Shown here piece by piece: positions 44,132 through 55,778 of a DNA stretch of 64,000 nt. The stretch is from Zhengitettix transpicula (taxonomy: Eukaryota > Arthropoda > Insecta > Orthoptera > Tetrigidae): assembly GCA_037074705.1 (NCBI GenBank), contig CM073591.1, positions 130,145,032-130,209,031 on the forward strand, written 5' to 3'. The first letter of the stretch is position 1. Every line of letters begins with the position of its first letter. Made by a program: the position numbers and the translations under genes. Under the pieces are notes generated by a model. The model was not told the DNA's origin. It saw only the letters and a program-made list of their open reading frames with translations, and did no database searches.

Positions 44132-44849
44132 TATTTAATAAGTTTCCATTCATTTCCTTCGTTTTTTACGACTGTTAGTATTTAACAATTCGTCAAACAA
44201 TATGGTTCACATTTATCATTCGTTTACACTTGCAATATACTTACAAATGTAGCTGACACTTGGACGAAGTTTCACACCTGAAATGTATTTAAATTCTAAT
44301 TTAATGTTGGTGAGCGAAGAGTTTCTTATTGTAGCTGAAGGTCGGTGCAATCGATCTAGTAAGGCCGTGATGGACCAATTGAAGTATTCTATTGTAACGC
44401 GCCTACAGCCAAAGATTCTCTTTGACAATCACATGTTCTATATTCCCATTATTATTAGGGTTCTGACCCCGTGGACAGTTCATAATTTTATATTGTGAAC
44501 TGTTATCATGGCATATATTAGTATTATGTATTTATATAAATTAGCTAAACAGAGATGATAAGCCGAACGTTTAAAATAAAAAAAGATAATAAATAGCTCC
44601 GACTAAAAAATTGATTATTAAAAAATGAAACACAAGGACAGGAAATTAAAACAATTTAAAGCTTTGAATATTCCTCTATATAAAATACATCTTTTGCAAC
44701 TATATTACAAACTGCTAGTCATTACTAAAGAAGCTTTCGTCTTTTTCGCATATATTTATCTTAAACATGAAGTTCTCTCCGAAGTGTTTATTCTGGGCAT
44801 CATTATTCACATGCCAACGATAAACATTTCGGAGTGAATTAGATAATTA

Positions 44850-44945
44850 AATAGCCACGAAACAGACAGAATTAAGTGCTAAATTAAATACCACAGAAAC
44901 ATTCCTGCAATCCTTGTTGCTTTCGTCAGGTGATTCAAGAAACGC
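44850..44945. repeat. left arm of a palindromic element
   Basis: AAATAGCCACGAAACAGACA, AATACCACAGAAACATTCCT and GCTTTCGTCAGGTGATTCAA match the left arm at 46915. The R copy at 44985 follows directly and no right arm is found beyond it. Confidence 0.55.
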
Positions 44946-44984
44946 AAGAGCCGTAAAGTCGACACATCACACACAACTGATAGC

Positions 44985-45497
44985 CTGCGAGGTTCTCTCG
45001 TAGGTGAACCTTTCTGGAGCGACGAAGAAGGCTACCTTTGAGGATGCCTTTTCCTCTCTCCGTGTTTGAACTAAAGTTCCCATAAGCTGAGGCACCTCGA
45101 CCTGTTTTGAGAGCTGTACGTTCCGGGTTCACAGGCCTTGGTAAGAGCTGTTCGCTGTTCTCATTGGAACAGTCAGCCAGCTGCCTCCTAAACTGGTCGA
45201 GGCACGGAGAAGGGAATGCTGCGTCCCCATAGAACACCCCTCTCCCGCCATCGGAAGGGTGTGGTACAAGTACCCAATGCCCGACCTACCTGATTCAGGT
45301 TTTCTAGGGTTGTCCTGAATCACTTTTAGGGTAATGCCGGGTAGGATCCTTAAACTATAACCCGGGGGTCTCAGTTAACCCTTGGATATCTTCCTCTAAT
45401 CTTCCGCATCCCCCCTTTCAAATCCCTTCCTATGCTATTAAAGGGGAGTTGCCACCATGTGGATTACCCTCAGGTAGCCTGTTACCTTAAAAAAAAA
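44985..45497 (+). mobile_element. retroposon family R, nearly full-length copy
   Basis: It runs from the 5' hairpin GCCTGCGAGGTTCTCTCGTA through AAGGGAATGCTGCGTCCCCA to GTAGCCTGTTACCTTAAAAA and the A tail at 45497. The best single copy for defining the unit (about 510 bp). Confidence 0.8.
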
Positions 45498-46910
45498 CTC
45501 AAAAGTCAATAATTTAATTTCTATAAGATTATTTTAATTTAATATTAGCTGGGCCGGAGACAGTAGAACGGAAAAATTTTGGACGGAAAAACTTTAAAAA
45601 TAGTTGAACACATGTTAATGAGTCATTTTTCGAATACCCTATCGAGAATCTGCGCTTCAAAGATGAGGAATGAGTCGTGAAATGTACATCAATTATAATA
45701 ATAGCCTAGATTTAGACACTATAAATTAAATAACATTTGATATTTATTAAATAATTTGCATTGTATTATAATTTACAAAAATTTAACTTACTAACCCCAC
45801 CAAGCTCCAATCTAGCGTTAACCAATTTATGTACGCAACTAATGTTCAATTGTATATTTCAAATTTTGTTAGAACGTCAGCTTGTATTGTCCAAACACAA
45901 TTGAGTAAGATGTATTCGGCTGTGTGTGATGCTAGTTTGTGATGCATTGTAGAATCCGCGTGTAAACAGTGTTGAATTCGAGCTGACTAGGCGAAATTAT
46001 TGTTGAATGTAAAATTGTTAGCTGGCACGTTTTCACGATAATGCAGTACAGATAATCCTTAACAGTTTTATATATAAAGACTTTCGTTCTATAATTGCAA
46101 TTATGGCAAAGCCGAAATCAAGTGTTGAATGATTGTGTCGCGGAGGAAAATAAAAAACTAGTGTTTTGCTAAACGTTCTGTGTAGCAAGTGCAAGTATGC
46201 ACAGGAAACTAATTTTCGTATCACTGTTTGGTTGCAAGTGTGTATTTGCTGATGTGTATTTATCAATTTAATTTTAAATTTTAAGAATGTTGAACTTTCT
46301 ACTTTCTTAAGGTACAATATAGGCTATATATTTACCCGAAATGCGAGTCATATGTATGAATTTAGAATAAATATAATTAATGTAAAATGACCATAAGTCA
46401 GAAAATTCTTTAATATATTTCTGACATTAACTATATTTATATTAATTAAGTCAGACTAATTTTTCCATTTTATTTTATATATGATTTAGAACAAAGTTGA
46501 AACATTTTTGAGTTATTGCCTACGACTTTGCCTTTGTATTAAGAACACTTTAACTAACAATAACATTGGTATTCATATAAAGCAATAGCCAATTAACAGA
46601 AAAATTACATAAGTCAAATTATAAGGACATTAAATATCCATATCAAAGAACATGTGTTCAATATTAAATTTCACATTGAATTGTTGTCTCCGAACATATC
46701 AATTCGAAACAAAGCGGGTAAAATGCTAAAATTTTAGGTTTTGACGCCAAGTAGCCTATTATTCCAGAATTATATCAGAAATTCTTTGTATTAAATCTAA
46801 CATAACTGTAACTATCTTATAAACACATCATATAAAAGTCTAAAATAGCTATGATCGCAATTGATAGACAATTTTTTTAAAATTATAAAATATAATACGT
46901 CTGTGTTAAA
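45498..46910. other. AT-rich stretch, nothing recognised
   Basis: No exon, RNA gene or repeat recognised. Confidence 0.45.
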
Positions 46911-46914
46911 AGTA

Positions 46915-47514
46915 TAATAAAGCAATAAATAAATAGCCAGAAAAACAGAAAAAATTAAATTCTGAATTAAATGCCACAAATATTTTCTGCAGTCCATGTT
47001 GCTTTTGTCAGGTGATTAAAAAACGCAAGAGCGATGACACACCGCACAAACCAGGTGATGAACTCAAAAACTTTTTGAGTCACCTGGTTTGTGATTTTTT
47101 TTTAGATTAACAGCTTACATGAGGGTAATCCACATGGTGGTACCTTCTCTTTAATAGCATAGAAAGGGATGTGAAAGCAGGGTTGCGGAAGGGTAGAGGA
47201 AGGATTCCCAGACTATAGTTTAAGGATCCTACCCGGTATTCGCCTAAAAGTCATGAAGGACAAACCGTAGAAAACCTGCATCTGGTAGGTGTGGCACTTG
47301 GTACTTGTCCCACGCCCTTCCGATGGCGGGCAAGGTGTAGCCGTGAGGACGCAACAGTCCCTTGACCAGTTTAGGAGGCAGCAGGCCGGCTGTCCCAATG
47401 GGAGCAATAAAAAATGCGTTTTTTAATAACCTGACGAAAGCTACAAGGATCGCAGAAACGTGTGGCATTCATTTTAGCATTTAATTTTGTCTGTTAATTG
47501 GCTACTTCTTTATA
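46915..47514. repeat. palindromic element interrupted by a family R insertion
   Basis: Left arm 46915-47050 (AAATAGCCAGAAAAACAGAA, CAGTCCATGTTGCTTTTGTC, TTAAAAAACGCAAGAG) and right arm about 47405-47514 (ATGCGTTTTTTAATAACCTG, CAGAAACGTGTGGCATTCAT, TTAATTGGCTACTTCTTTAT) are inverted copies. An R copy lies between them. A local hairpin (CACAAACCAGGTGA...TCACCTGGTTTGTG, 47044-47092) marks the original centre. Confidence 0.7.
47095..47404 (-). mobile_element. retroposon family R, truncated copy nested in a palindrome
   Basis: T run 47095-47103, then AGATTAACAGCTTACATGAG onwards to AGGAGGCAGCAGGCCGGCTG. It is inserted inside the palindromic element, so this R insertion is the younger event. Confidence 0.75.
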
Positions 47515-47861
47515 TACAAACTTTTTATGTTTCGTTGGTATTTCTTCCATCTATTTCATAAACGAGTGCGCACAGGTATTATATAATAGAGTTAAAACAC
47601 TTTTGAATTGTGTTTATATATGTTCCTCGATCGTTGTAATCAGTCACCTGTTTATAAAATTAAAACTTTTTAATACTTTTCGAAAATATGTATTAAGTCT
47701 GGATATTTCGTCAATATTGCCGTAGTAGTCTTCAGTTTATCCAAAAATATATTTGTTTCTTCTGATAATTATTTAAACATTGCCTGTCGAGAGAATATGT
47801 GCTGTAATAGTAGTGTTTACAACATCGAGTCAAATTAACAAAGAACTTAACACGAGCCCAC

Positions 47862-48450
47862 TCAACAGTATATGACGCTGCATCCCCTTAGGCCTGGATG
47901 CAGGGTGTCATAAAGCCGTTGGATCCCTCCCTGATTCAAGCTGGCCTGGATCTCCTGGATACTGGCGAGCTGGTCCCACACTTTCTCTATCGGGGGTATA
48001 TCTGGCGATCTTGTTGACCACGGGAGTACCTCTACATCGCGTAGACATTGCATAGCAGCACGTACCGTGTGTGGACGAGAATTGCCCTGTTGAAAAATGG
48101 TAACAGGAGCGGTAACAGGAGCGGTAACAAACGCGGACACAGGATGTCCGTGACGTAACGTTGTGCTGTCAGTTCCCTCGATCAGTACAAGCCGTGACCG
48201 GAAGTCATACCCGATGGCGCCCCACACCATGACGCCATGCTGTGCCTCTCCAACACATTGGTGGAATGGAAGGGGACCTCATCCCAGATCTCCGCCATAA
48301 TTGCCGACGATGGTCATCTGGGACGGTGACTGAACATCGCGATTGTGATGAATCGCGGTTTTTGTTAGGCAGTGTATTTATATCATAAGTTTCCACTAGG
48401 ATTCGTGCCCCAGTAGGCCAATATGACTCATACCTACGGTCCAAATCCAA
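47862..48450 (-). mobile_element. Tc1-type transposase relic
   Basis: Minus-strand frames give VMVWGAIGYDFRSRLVLIEG, IFQQGNSRPHTVRAAMQC, LPWSTRSPDIPPIEKVWDQL and LHPGLRGC, the DDE half of Tc1 transposases. RRQLWRR lies upstream in a shifted frame. The catalytic Asp of FQQDNARPH is Gly here, and at least one frameshift lies near 48230. Inactive. Confidence 0.85.
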
Positions 48451-50085
48451 AATCAGTGCTCCTCAAATTTTACATTGGAAAATAGTCGGTATTAAAATTA
48501 ATTTGCATTTTAAAATTACAATATCATTCTACAGATTGACACGTATTTTAGGGGTAATTTTAAAAAGCATTTGAATTATTGCTCACGGATAACTATTTTG
48601 TCTTTGGATTAATGAGGAAGTAACGTTACGATGCATTTTAAATTATGTATTATACGTAATTTTTAATGTTTATAAATAAATATTCTGACTATTGGCAAAT
48701 TTCTACTAATTTAATAATACTTTCATTAGGTATATGAACGAAATTTATGCGAGTTGTTTCATCGAAGGGTACGCACAACAAGATTAAATAGGTACTATTT
48801 CAATAGATATTATTTTAACCTTTTTTTTAAAAAAAAGTGTCTATTATTGTTCATAAACTACATTTTGTTCCATTTAATTACAAATAGTCGTAAAATCAAA
48901 AACTTTAATGTAAATGTTGATTGTTATTGGCTAGGATGTCTTTCGAAGATAGGAATTGCATTTGAATGAAAGTATTTCTTGACTTGGGCACATAAGTGAA
49001 GAAGTTGACAGATTATTGATTGGTGGAACGGGGATATTAATGATACGGGGAGGATTGCAGTATAGTGTAGACAAGGACAAATGAGCAAGTAGCATATAAA
49101 TACATAACGTAGATGCGTACGTAAGCGAGGAAGATATACATGATCTTGTATGTGTAATATACTGTTATACTAAAAATTAAGAACCTGTATCAGTAAAAAA
49201 TATAACCCTGGATCACTCACTTAGACACTTATTAATGTTAAAATATTATGAGATTCCAATTTCCATGAAACAATCTCATTAGTTTCTAAAGCACAGCCCG
49301 TTAATTGGATAGTCAACGTAATCCAGCTAAGGTAACAAGAATCTTGTCCCCAACATATAAACTCAAAGGGGATGAGGATCCATAATGAGCCCCCAGGGGA
49401 CTCGAATGTCGAGCTCTGGCATTTCGCGCAAAACTAGCTCCTGACTCTTTCTCTGACAGAAATTTAATGCAGTTATTTTCTGTGGTTTATGAAACGAAGG
49501 TGATCCAGGGTTATCAACCACCAATTCAATATATTTTTAAAATTATTATTGTGTGTTTATTGAACGGCAATTGGGAGAGAAATCGATGGAAAACGTATGT
49601 ATCCAAAAAACATAAAAACTGTTACGAAAATCTGAAATTACTTTATAATAAGTAAATAGACTGTAACTTTGAAGCCAAATCTGTGACTAAAAGGATAGTA
49701 GTAAAAAGATAAGACAAATTCAGCAAAGATAAAATTAACATTACAGACACAATCCTTTAAAATACCAAACTACGAATACGTCTTAATATCATTGTTTTTG
49801 AATAACGCCTGACCTAACAGCACACAAAACTATTTTAATACAACAAACAAAAACAACTTATACAAATAAGTCACAACAAAGTCAATTACACAGGAAGGAG
49901 TCCACTATATTTAATAAACTCTCAGACAAAATTTACGTAATTAAAAAATAATAAATCAAATTCACAAAAGTACTAGCAGGTTCTTTCCTGGCTACCCATG
50001 AACAATTAATGAATTCACAGAAATAGAATATTATTAAAATAAGCCTTTTGGAAATAATATTCACGCAAATGAAAATTGTACTTCA
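48451..50085. other. AT-rich stretch, nothing firmly recognised
   Basis: A short patch near 49370-49450 contains GGGGACTCGAATGTCGAGC, whose complement resembles a pol III B box. No A box or tRNA fold was found, so no element is called. Confidence 0.4.
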
Positions 50086-50189
50086 TTTTACAGGGTGTAA
50101 TAAATAAAAATTATAATGATGAAAAAATATCTGACTATTTATAGAAGTATAAATAAATAAGTATACGGCCTTGAGTGAGAAAATTATAA

Positions 50190-50260
50190 TTTTATTAACA
50201 AAAATTAATTTTACGACGTTTCGTCCTTATTCAGGACCTCTTCAGGTTGGACAGATTTTA
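50190..50260 (-). repeat. Penelope-like terminal fragment with hammerhead-like motif
   Basis: Minus strand: CTGAAGA (50239-50245), G, GTCC, loop, GGAC, GAAAC (50218-50222), then GTCGTAAAATTAA. The GTCC/GGAC stem is fully paired. No coding sequence nearby. Confidence 0.6.
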
Positions 50261-51249
50261 ATAATATTCTATGAATAAAATTTTGAGGCACGGTTCTTCT
50301 TTCTAAAGGGTAACAAAACGTCTTAATGTTAATTAATAATTTATATTAGGCCGAATATTTAATCATTTATATAATAATTATTATTGGGTATTATAATTTC
50401 TGTTCATATGATTAAATTCACGCGCCCGAAGCCCATATTTTCGATTGCGTCTACGGAATATGAACGAAAATAATGTTTGGAACATAAACTTTTCTTGTAC
50501 TGTGACATTATGCTTTGATTTATCGTTACACGTATAAGTTAGTTCTCCGATCTGCCTTGACGTTTATTATTTTTATATTTGCTAAACATTGGCCTAAAAT
50601 CGTTAGCTTTAACTAACGTTTTTAAAATAAAATAAAAAGAAAAGTCTCTCATAAATAAGAGTTTCATTCGTACAATTGTAATAAAGAAATAATTAAATTT
50701 CGACATAAAAAAATTTCTTTTCTAGAATTAAAATGAGAAGTCGTTTATGTAAATGAATATGATTATTTTATTTAAATTGTCACGTTTCAGGTACCTTATG
50801 CCACGTTGCACTAACGTACTTATTACGAACGGGATCATCGGATATTGAAGTCGCGTGTTTTGCCCTTGCATTCTTAGAAATTTAGAAGAGAAAATAAAAA
50901 AATTATTGCAGGCAAAGATAACTCGACTTTTATCTTTATGACTATCGGGCAGGCACTTACTTTACGACTCTCTTCTCCGAGAATGAAAACCAAGTAAATT
51001 AAGAAATAATTGTCCGTATTGTATCCACACTGACAGAGTAAGTGAATTACAGTGATCGAGGGCTGAAAGTCGAAAACACGGGTTACTAATAAGCCGCTAA
51101 CAAACAACGTAAACATTGTATGAGCGGTGCGAGGGGGACCAACAAAAAGATTAATTTTTAAAATGGGAAGCTCAAACGAAACCTAAACCACAGAATACCC
51201 CAAACCGATGTGAACAGGACCGTCGTAATCAATAAAATATGAAAACAAA

Positions 51250-51845
51250 TAAATAACCAAGTAAAACAGCAGTGGAACCGGGAATGGAGAAAATTGTAGT
51301 AAAATCCTTAAAAATATCAATGACTACAGTTTGAAAACAAACTTCAAATTAAACCGCAAAGAGCAAATGATCCTAAAATGGATAAGAACCGGACATACTA
51401 AATTAACCCACATCCACCTCTTATACGATAGCGCTTCACCAATATGTGAAGTATGCTACATTCAACAACCATTGGTACTCAAACTGGACTGTCAAAAGTA
51501 CAAAAGCCAAAGAAAAGGTCTCCTAGAGGAAGAGGATATCAACAAAATATCAGGTTCTCCTAAAGACCAAGCTAATATAGTAAAATTCATTATAGTGACA
51601 AACCAAGACAAGGAAATATATATGCATATAAAATACTGCTAATGTAAACAAATATGTACGTACCAAAAACTGTATGTGTAAATACTGTAAATATTGTAAA
51701 AAATATGTAAATACATCAATAGTGTATAACATACACTAAATGTAAATGCATATAAAACAAAGTAACCAATGAGTTTATAAATTTATGGCCGCTAAAAACC
51801 TTGTAGTTGTCGCGACCCTAAATAAAACATCGTAAAAACAACGTG
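51250..51845 (+). mobile_element. 3' end of a Jockey-like LINE (ORF2 C-terminus and 3' UTR)
   Basis: After a decayed WNREW segment the frame 51331-51642 reads NFKLNRKEQMILKWIRTGHT, KLTHIHLL, PICEVC and LDCQKYKSQRKG. This is the usual RxGHTxLTH...C..C...C..Y..R tail of Jockey-type ORF2 proteins. TGTCGCGACCCTAAATAAAA near 51810 may be the element's 3' end. Confidence 0.75.
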
Positions 51846-52058
51846 AAAAATACGAGAATTATTTAATATTTCATTTTATAATATTAGCAATTCAACACAA
51901 TGTTATGAGTATCACTAATTTACATTTGCAAAATTGAATTAAAGTAATTTGGAAATATTATTTGTTACTGTCTTATATGGAAAAACGGTTACAAAATTAT
52001 GTCTTTTAACTATTTAAAGCAATAAAAATGAAAAATATACGTCAGTTTTCAAAATTAA

Positions 52059-52198
52059 TAATAAGAAAAATAGCGAAATACAGACAAAAGAAGTGATGTA
52101 AAAAATACCACGTTACGTTTTCAACCAACATTTATATATACCACACGTATTTATATCATTTCTTTAGTCTGAATTTGGCTATATTTTTCTTATTATTA
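52059..52198. repeat. palindromic element, short-loop copy
   Basis: AATAATAAGAAAAATAGCGA on the left and TATTTTTCTTATTATTAAT on the right, with CAGACAAAAGAAGTGAT mirrored by ATCATTTCTTTAGTCTG. Internal parts are lost. It lies next to the LINE fragments. Confidence 0.65.
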
Positions 52199-52254
52199 AT
52201 ATGATACAGTATTACAGCTGTTTAAATGCTAGATGATCCAATTTTAATTCATAT

Positions 52255-53935
52255 TTGAGATTGCGCAAGTACGAGACCGGCATTGACGCTGCAATAATGA
52301 AATATACGACTGCAATACAAGAAAGCGCAATGGAAACAACAATACCAAGAAAACAAAGAACTACCAAAGTGTATAACCTAACACCTGACCATATAATTAA
52401 ACTAATTAACACTAAAAATAGATATAGAAGAAAATGGCAAAGGACTAGGTTACCTTATTATAAAATACTATATAATAGATTAAACCATATAGTTAAACAA
52501 GAGCTGGATGATATCCGAATAACAAGGTATAACAGATACCTAGAAGAAATACATCCCGGTGACTCAACAATGTGGAAGGCAACAAAGAGGCTCCCTGAGA
52601 CAACCTAGCATCATCTACCCACTAATAGTCAACAACACGATATATTCTTCAGAAGAAGAAAAAACAGAAATATTGGCCACGCACCTGGAAAACGTGTTTA
52701 CAAAAAATGCAGACGAAGACGAACCTGTACTTGCTACCGAAATAGAAACCACCCTAGCTGAATTTTACATGCGGGAAGCCATGGAAATAATCCCCGCGTC
52801 TACTCAAGAAATCCAGCTATATATACAGCGACTGCCTAAAGGGAAGACCCCTGGACCAGACCTGATAACCAACGAAATATTGAAAAACTTATCAAAGAAA
52901 GCTGTAGCCTATTTAACCTCAATTTGTAATGGTTGTATAAGACTTGGATACTTTCCTGTGTTATGGAGAACAGCAAATGTCTTACCAATCTACAAAGCTA
53001 GCAAGAACAAACATGACCCTGATAGCTACAGACCCATAAGCCTACTGTCCACTTCAGCCAAGCTACTAGAGAAGGTGATCCTCACTAGGCTGCAAGAATA
53101 CGTACACGAATATGAAGTTATACCATCAGTTTGGGTTCAGACAGTCACACTTGACTTACCACTAACTCATCAGACTAACAGAGACGATTGAAAAGGGATT
53201 TGAAGAGATTAAATTTACTGCAGCAGTCTTTCTAGATCTGGAACGATGTGGCCACAGTGAACGACTCAACGCTAGCCATGTTTGCCGACGACACCGCGAT
53301 ACTAGCACAGAGTGCCAAAATAGAAACTACAGTTCAACACCTCCAAAATGCAGTAAATGTAACGTGTGATTGGTATAAAAAATGGAAAATAAAAACTAAT
53401 ACTACTAAATGCCAAGCAAAGATCATCACACTGAAGCGCTACACTCAACTACCGACACTCCGACTGCACAATAATGAAATATCATGGAATCCAAAGGACT
53501 CAGCGATAAAGTATCTAGGGGTCCACCTAGATGCAAAACTCAACTGGAGATATCACATTCATAAAAAACTAAATGAGTGCTACGCAAGACTCATCTTCGA
53601 GTTGAATCCTCGCTCCTAATTTATAAATCGATTCTCCGACCCATTCTTACATACGCCTGCCCAGCTTGGAGCAACGCACCTAAAAGTTCGCTCAAGAAAC
53701 TTCAAACCATGCAGAATAAAGTGCTACATTTTGCAATTAACAGCCCGTGGTTCATACGAAACAGTCAAATACACCAAGAATTCTACTTATAACAAACTAC
53801 ATCCACAGCCTAACCATTAACTTTTTGAAAAATATAGTGAAGTGTAAAAGTGCAAATAAATTAAAGTTAGGACAGAAAAACACCCATAAAAGACTCAAAC
53901 GAAAGCTTCCCCAAGACTTACACAAATAATTGTCA
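52255..53935 (+). mobile_element. Jockey-like LINE reverse transcriptase, frameshifted and internally deleted
   Basis: Frames in order: an endonuclease-RT linker (52255-52608, LTPDHIIKLINTKNRYRRKW); RT (52559-53191) with LPKGKTPGPDLITNEILKNL and YRPISLLSTSAKLLEKVILT; and 53248-53619 with TLAMFADDTAIL, the catalytic FADD motif, and KYLGVHLDAKLNWRYHI. 53577-53792 gives KSILRPILTYACPAWSNA. Between AAVFLDLE and NDSTLAMFADD about 100 residues of RT are missing (near 53240), and frameshifts occur near 52600 and 53600. Dead copy. Confidence 0.85.
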
Positions 53936-54209
53936 ACCTGTAAATACCAGAACACAATGTAATCAGCCAGATCTATGAAAACATATTTCACATAACCCTC
54001 TCTCCAAATAATATTAGCCATATGATTTCGTAGTATATCATAGCAGGGAATTGCATTTTATTTGCAGACCCGGCTAAATAAAGTTAAAATAAAAAGCGAC
54101 CGTCATGTGTTCGTTAATAACACGAGATAAACGACTATCCTCTAATATTTAGATATTGATAGATGTTACAATTATTTATAGAAAATAAATTAAATATGAA
54201 CAGTAGAAT

Positions 54210-54300
54210 TTATTCAGACAAAAAAGTGATAATATAATTTTTTTGGTCTGAATGACTATCTTTCTTATTCATTATTTTCAATCCGACGTTATTTTCATTT
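54210..54300. repeat. collapsed palindromic element
   Basis: TTCAGACAAAAAAGTGATAA is directly followed by TTTGGTCTGAATGACTATCT, so the two ends have been brought together with most of the arms lost. Confidence 0.5.
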
Positions 54301-54805
54301 TATTAGAATTTCTGGTTCAGATTTAGTAATTTTTCTTTACAGTATTTTCATTAAATTAAATATTAAAGTGACTATAAAAATGGAATGAAATAAATATATG
54401 GTTATCGTAAGGGATTGCCGACCACTTTCCTCACACCGTGAATGAAGAACCATACAAGTGAACATTGGTATAGACTAGAACCCGTAAATATTAATTTGGA
54501 TTTTCCCTAGTTTTCGAAACCGTTTAATGTAATGTAGAAGTTGTAACTGTCTTCCCGTTTTCGTCATTATGAAAAAATTAATCGTAGGTTGCTGGTTTGT
54601 TAGGCCACGTCCTGTATATAGCAACCTTACCAATGTTTCGCTCGTTAGCAGGGAACATTTTCAAGGTCTGGTGCTAATGAGCGAAATGCCGGCAAGTTAT
54701 CAGAAGTACTTTTCCTAACAGGTCCTGAAACCTTCAATTGCTCATGAGTTCCTAAACATCTGAAATTATTAAAGCAATATTAATTAGAGTTTCAGAATAC
54801 AGTAC

Positions 54806-54885
54806 CTTTCCCCGTAACCTAGAATTGTATCGACAGGAGGCTGATATGATGACGTAGGAGCAGGAGCGGCTGCGATGTCCCGCAT
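54806..54885 (-). CDS. candidate first coding exon of an unidentified minus-strand gene (or FAR 5' leader)
   Basis: The minus strand has GAAGATGCGGGAC with ATG at 54885, an open frame of 26 codons (MRDIAAAPAPTSSYQPPVDT, then ILGYGE) plus two bases, and a donor AAAG/GTACTG at 54806. The surroundings 54830-55150 are CpG-rich, and a TATA-like GATATAAGCAG lies about 90 bp upstream. Spliced directly to the FAR acceptor at 40658 it would hit TGA after two codons, so it would then be an upstream ORF. Otherwise the gene's other exons are unrecognised. Confidence 0.3.
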
Positions 54886-55150
54886 CTTCTCACTGAGAAT
54901 GAATACACGTAGCCCATTTCAAAGACCTTAGACGGTAATTAAAGCGTTATTGCGTAAGCTTTACTGCTGCTTATATCTCCCGGATGACAGCTTATCGCGG
55001 ATATCGACCTCAGGCCGCAGATTTATGAATACGTCGCCGTTCCAGAACCGCAGGATTTCTCCCCACCGCGCCGCGCCTCCACGGCTTTGAGGCACGCGCT
55101 TTATTGCTGTTGCCTGCCTTGTCTAGATCCGAAAGCCGTAGGTGATGGCA
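54830..55150 (-). promoter_or_regulatory. CpG-rich patch with TATA-like box
   Basis: A GC-rich island with GCGGCGCGGTGGGG and AGCGCGTGCC on the minus strand, standing out in AT-rich DNA. TATAAG is at 54970-54975 (plus CTTATA). It is a reasonable candidate for a promoter driving minus-strand transcription, possibly of FAR through a long upstream intron. Confidence 0.35.
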
Positions 55151-55290
55151 TTTTCATTCATTTAATGGCGGATGTCACACCGCTCTGTTGCAATGTTGTG
55201 GCGACTCTTGTACTGATCCTGTGCTACCTTTGTTGAATTGAAACGATTCCATCCAGGCATCAAGCATATATATATTAAAACTAAACCCTG

Positions 55291-55560
55291 GTTTAATAAT
55301 AAGAAAAATAGCCAAATACAGACAAAATAAGTGATAATATAAATCCCACACAACGTTTCTGGGATACTTGTCCCTTTCTTCAAGTGTTAAGAAGAGCCTA
55401 GAGTAACACAACTGCACTAGTCCAAAGGCTTTTGAGTTTTGTCAACTGGCTGGTGCAGTTGTGCACCTGAAGAAAGGAACAAGGATTCCAGAAACGTTGT
55501 GTGGTATTTACATTATCACTCTTTTTTGTCTGTATTTGGCTATCTTTCTTTTTATTAATT
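55291..55560. repeat. palindromic element, best-preserved copy
   Basis: Left arm AATAATAAGAAAAATAGCCA, CAAATACAGACAAAATAAGT and ACACAACGTTTCTGGGATAC; right arm CTGAAGAAAGGAACAAGGAT, TCCAGAAACGTTGTGTGGTA and GTCTGTATTTGGCTATCTTT. The right arm has CTGAAGA at 55467-55473, GGAA/TTCC able to pair and GAAAC at 55491-55495. The centre (CTAGTCCAAAGGCTTTTGAG) is shared with other copies. Confidence 0.8.
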
Positions 55561-55778
55561 TTCAATCAGACGTCAATTTTTCATTTAGCCCTGGTTAACA
55601 AAAAAAAGATATTTTGTTAGTTCCTCTTTTCAATCTTTTTTATAGCAAAGAAATAATTTTTGCTACACCGCTTCTGAAATTTGTTCTAACTCGAAATAAA
55701 AGTAAAATGCATGATAGCAGGCTTCATACAGATGATATATCTAATTTTCTTCTTTCTCATAAATAAAATTGAATTTGT

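Noticed and set aside
49370..49450. tRNA or SINE at a B-box-like sequence
   Set aside because: No A box and no cloverleaf could be drawn.
52255..53792. Intact, possibly active LINE
   Set aside because: Frameshifts, a missing RT segment and no endonuclease domain.
54806..54885. In-frame N-terminal extension of FAR
   Set aside because: Joining to the acceptor at 40658 gives a TGA after two codons, and the FAR ATG has in-frame stops before it.
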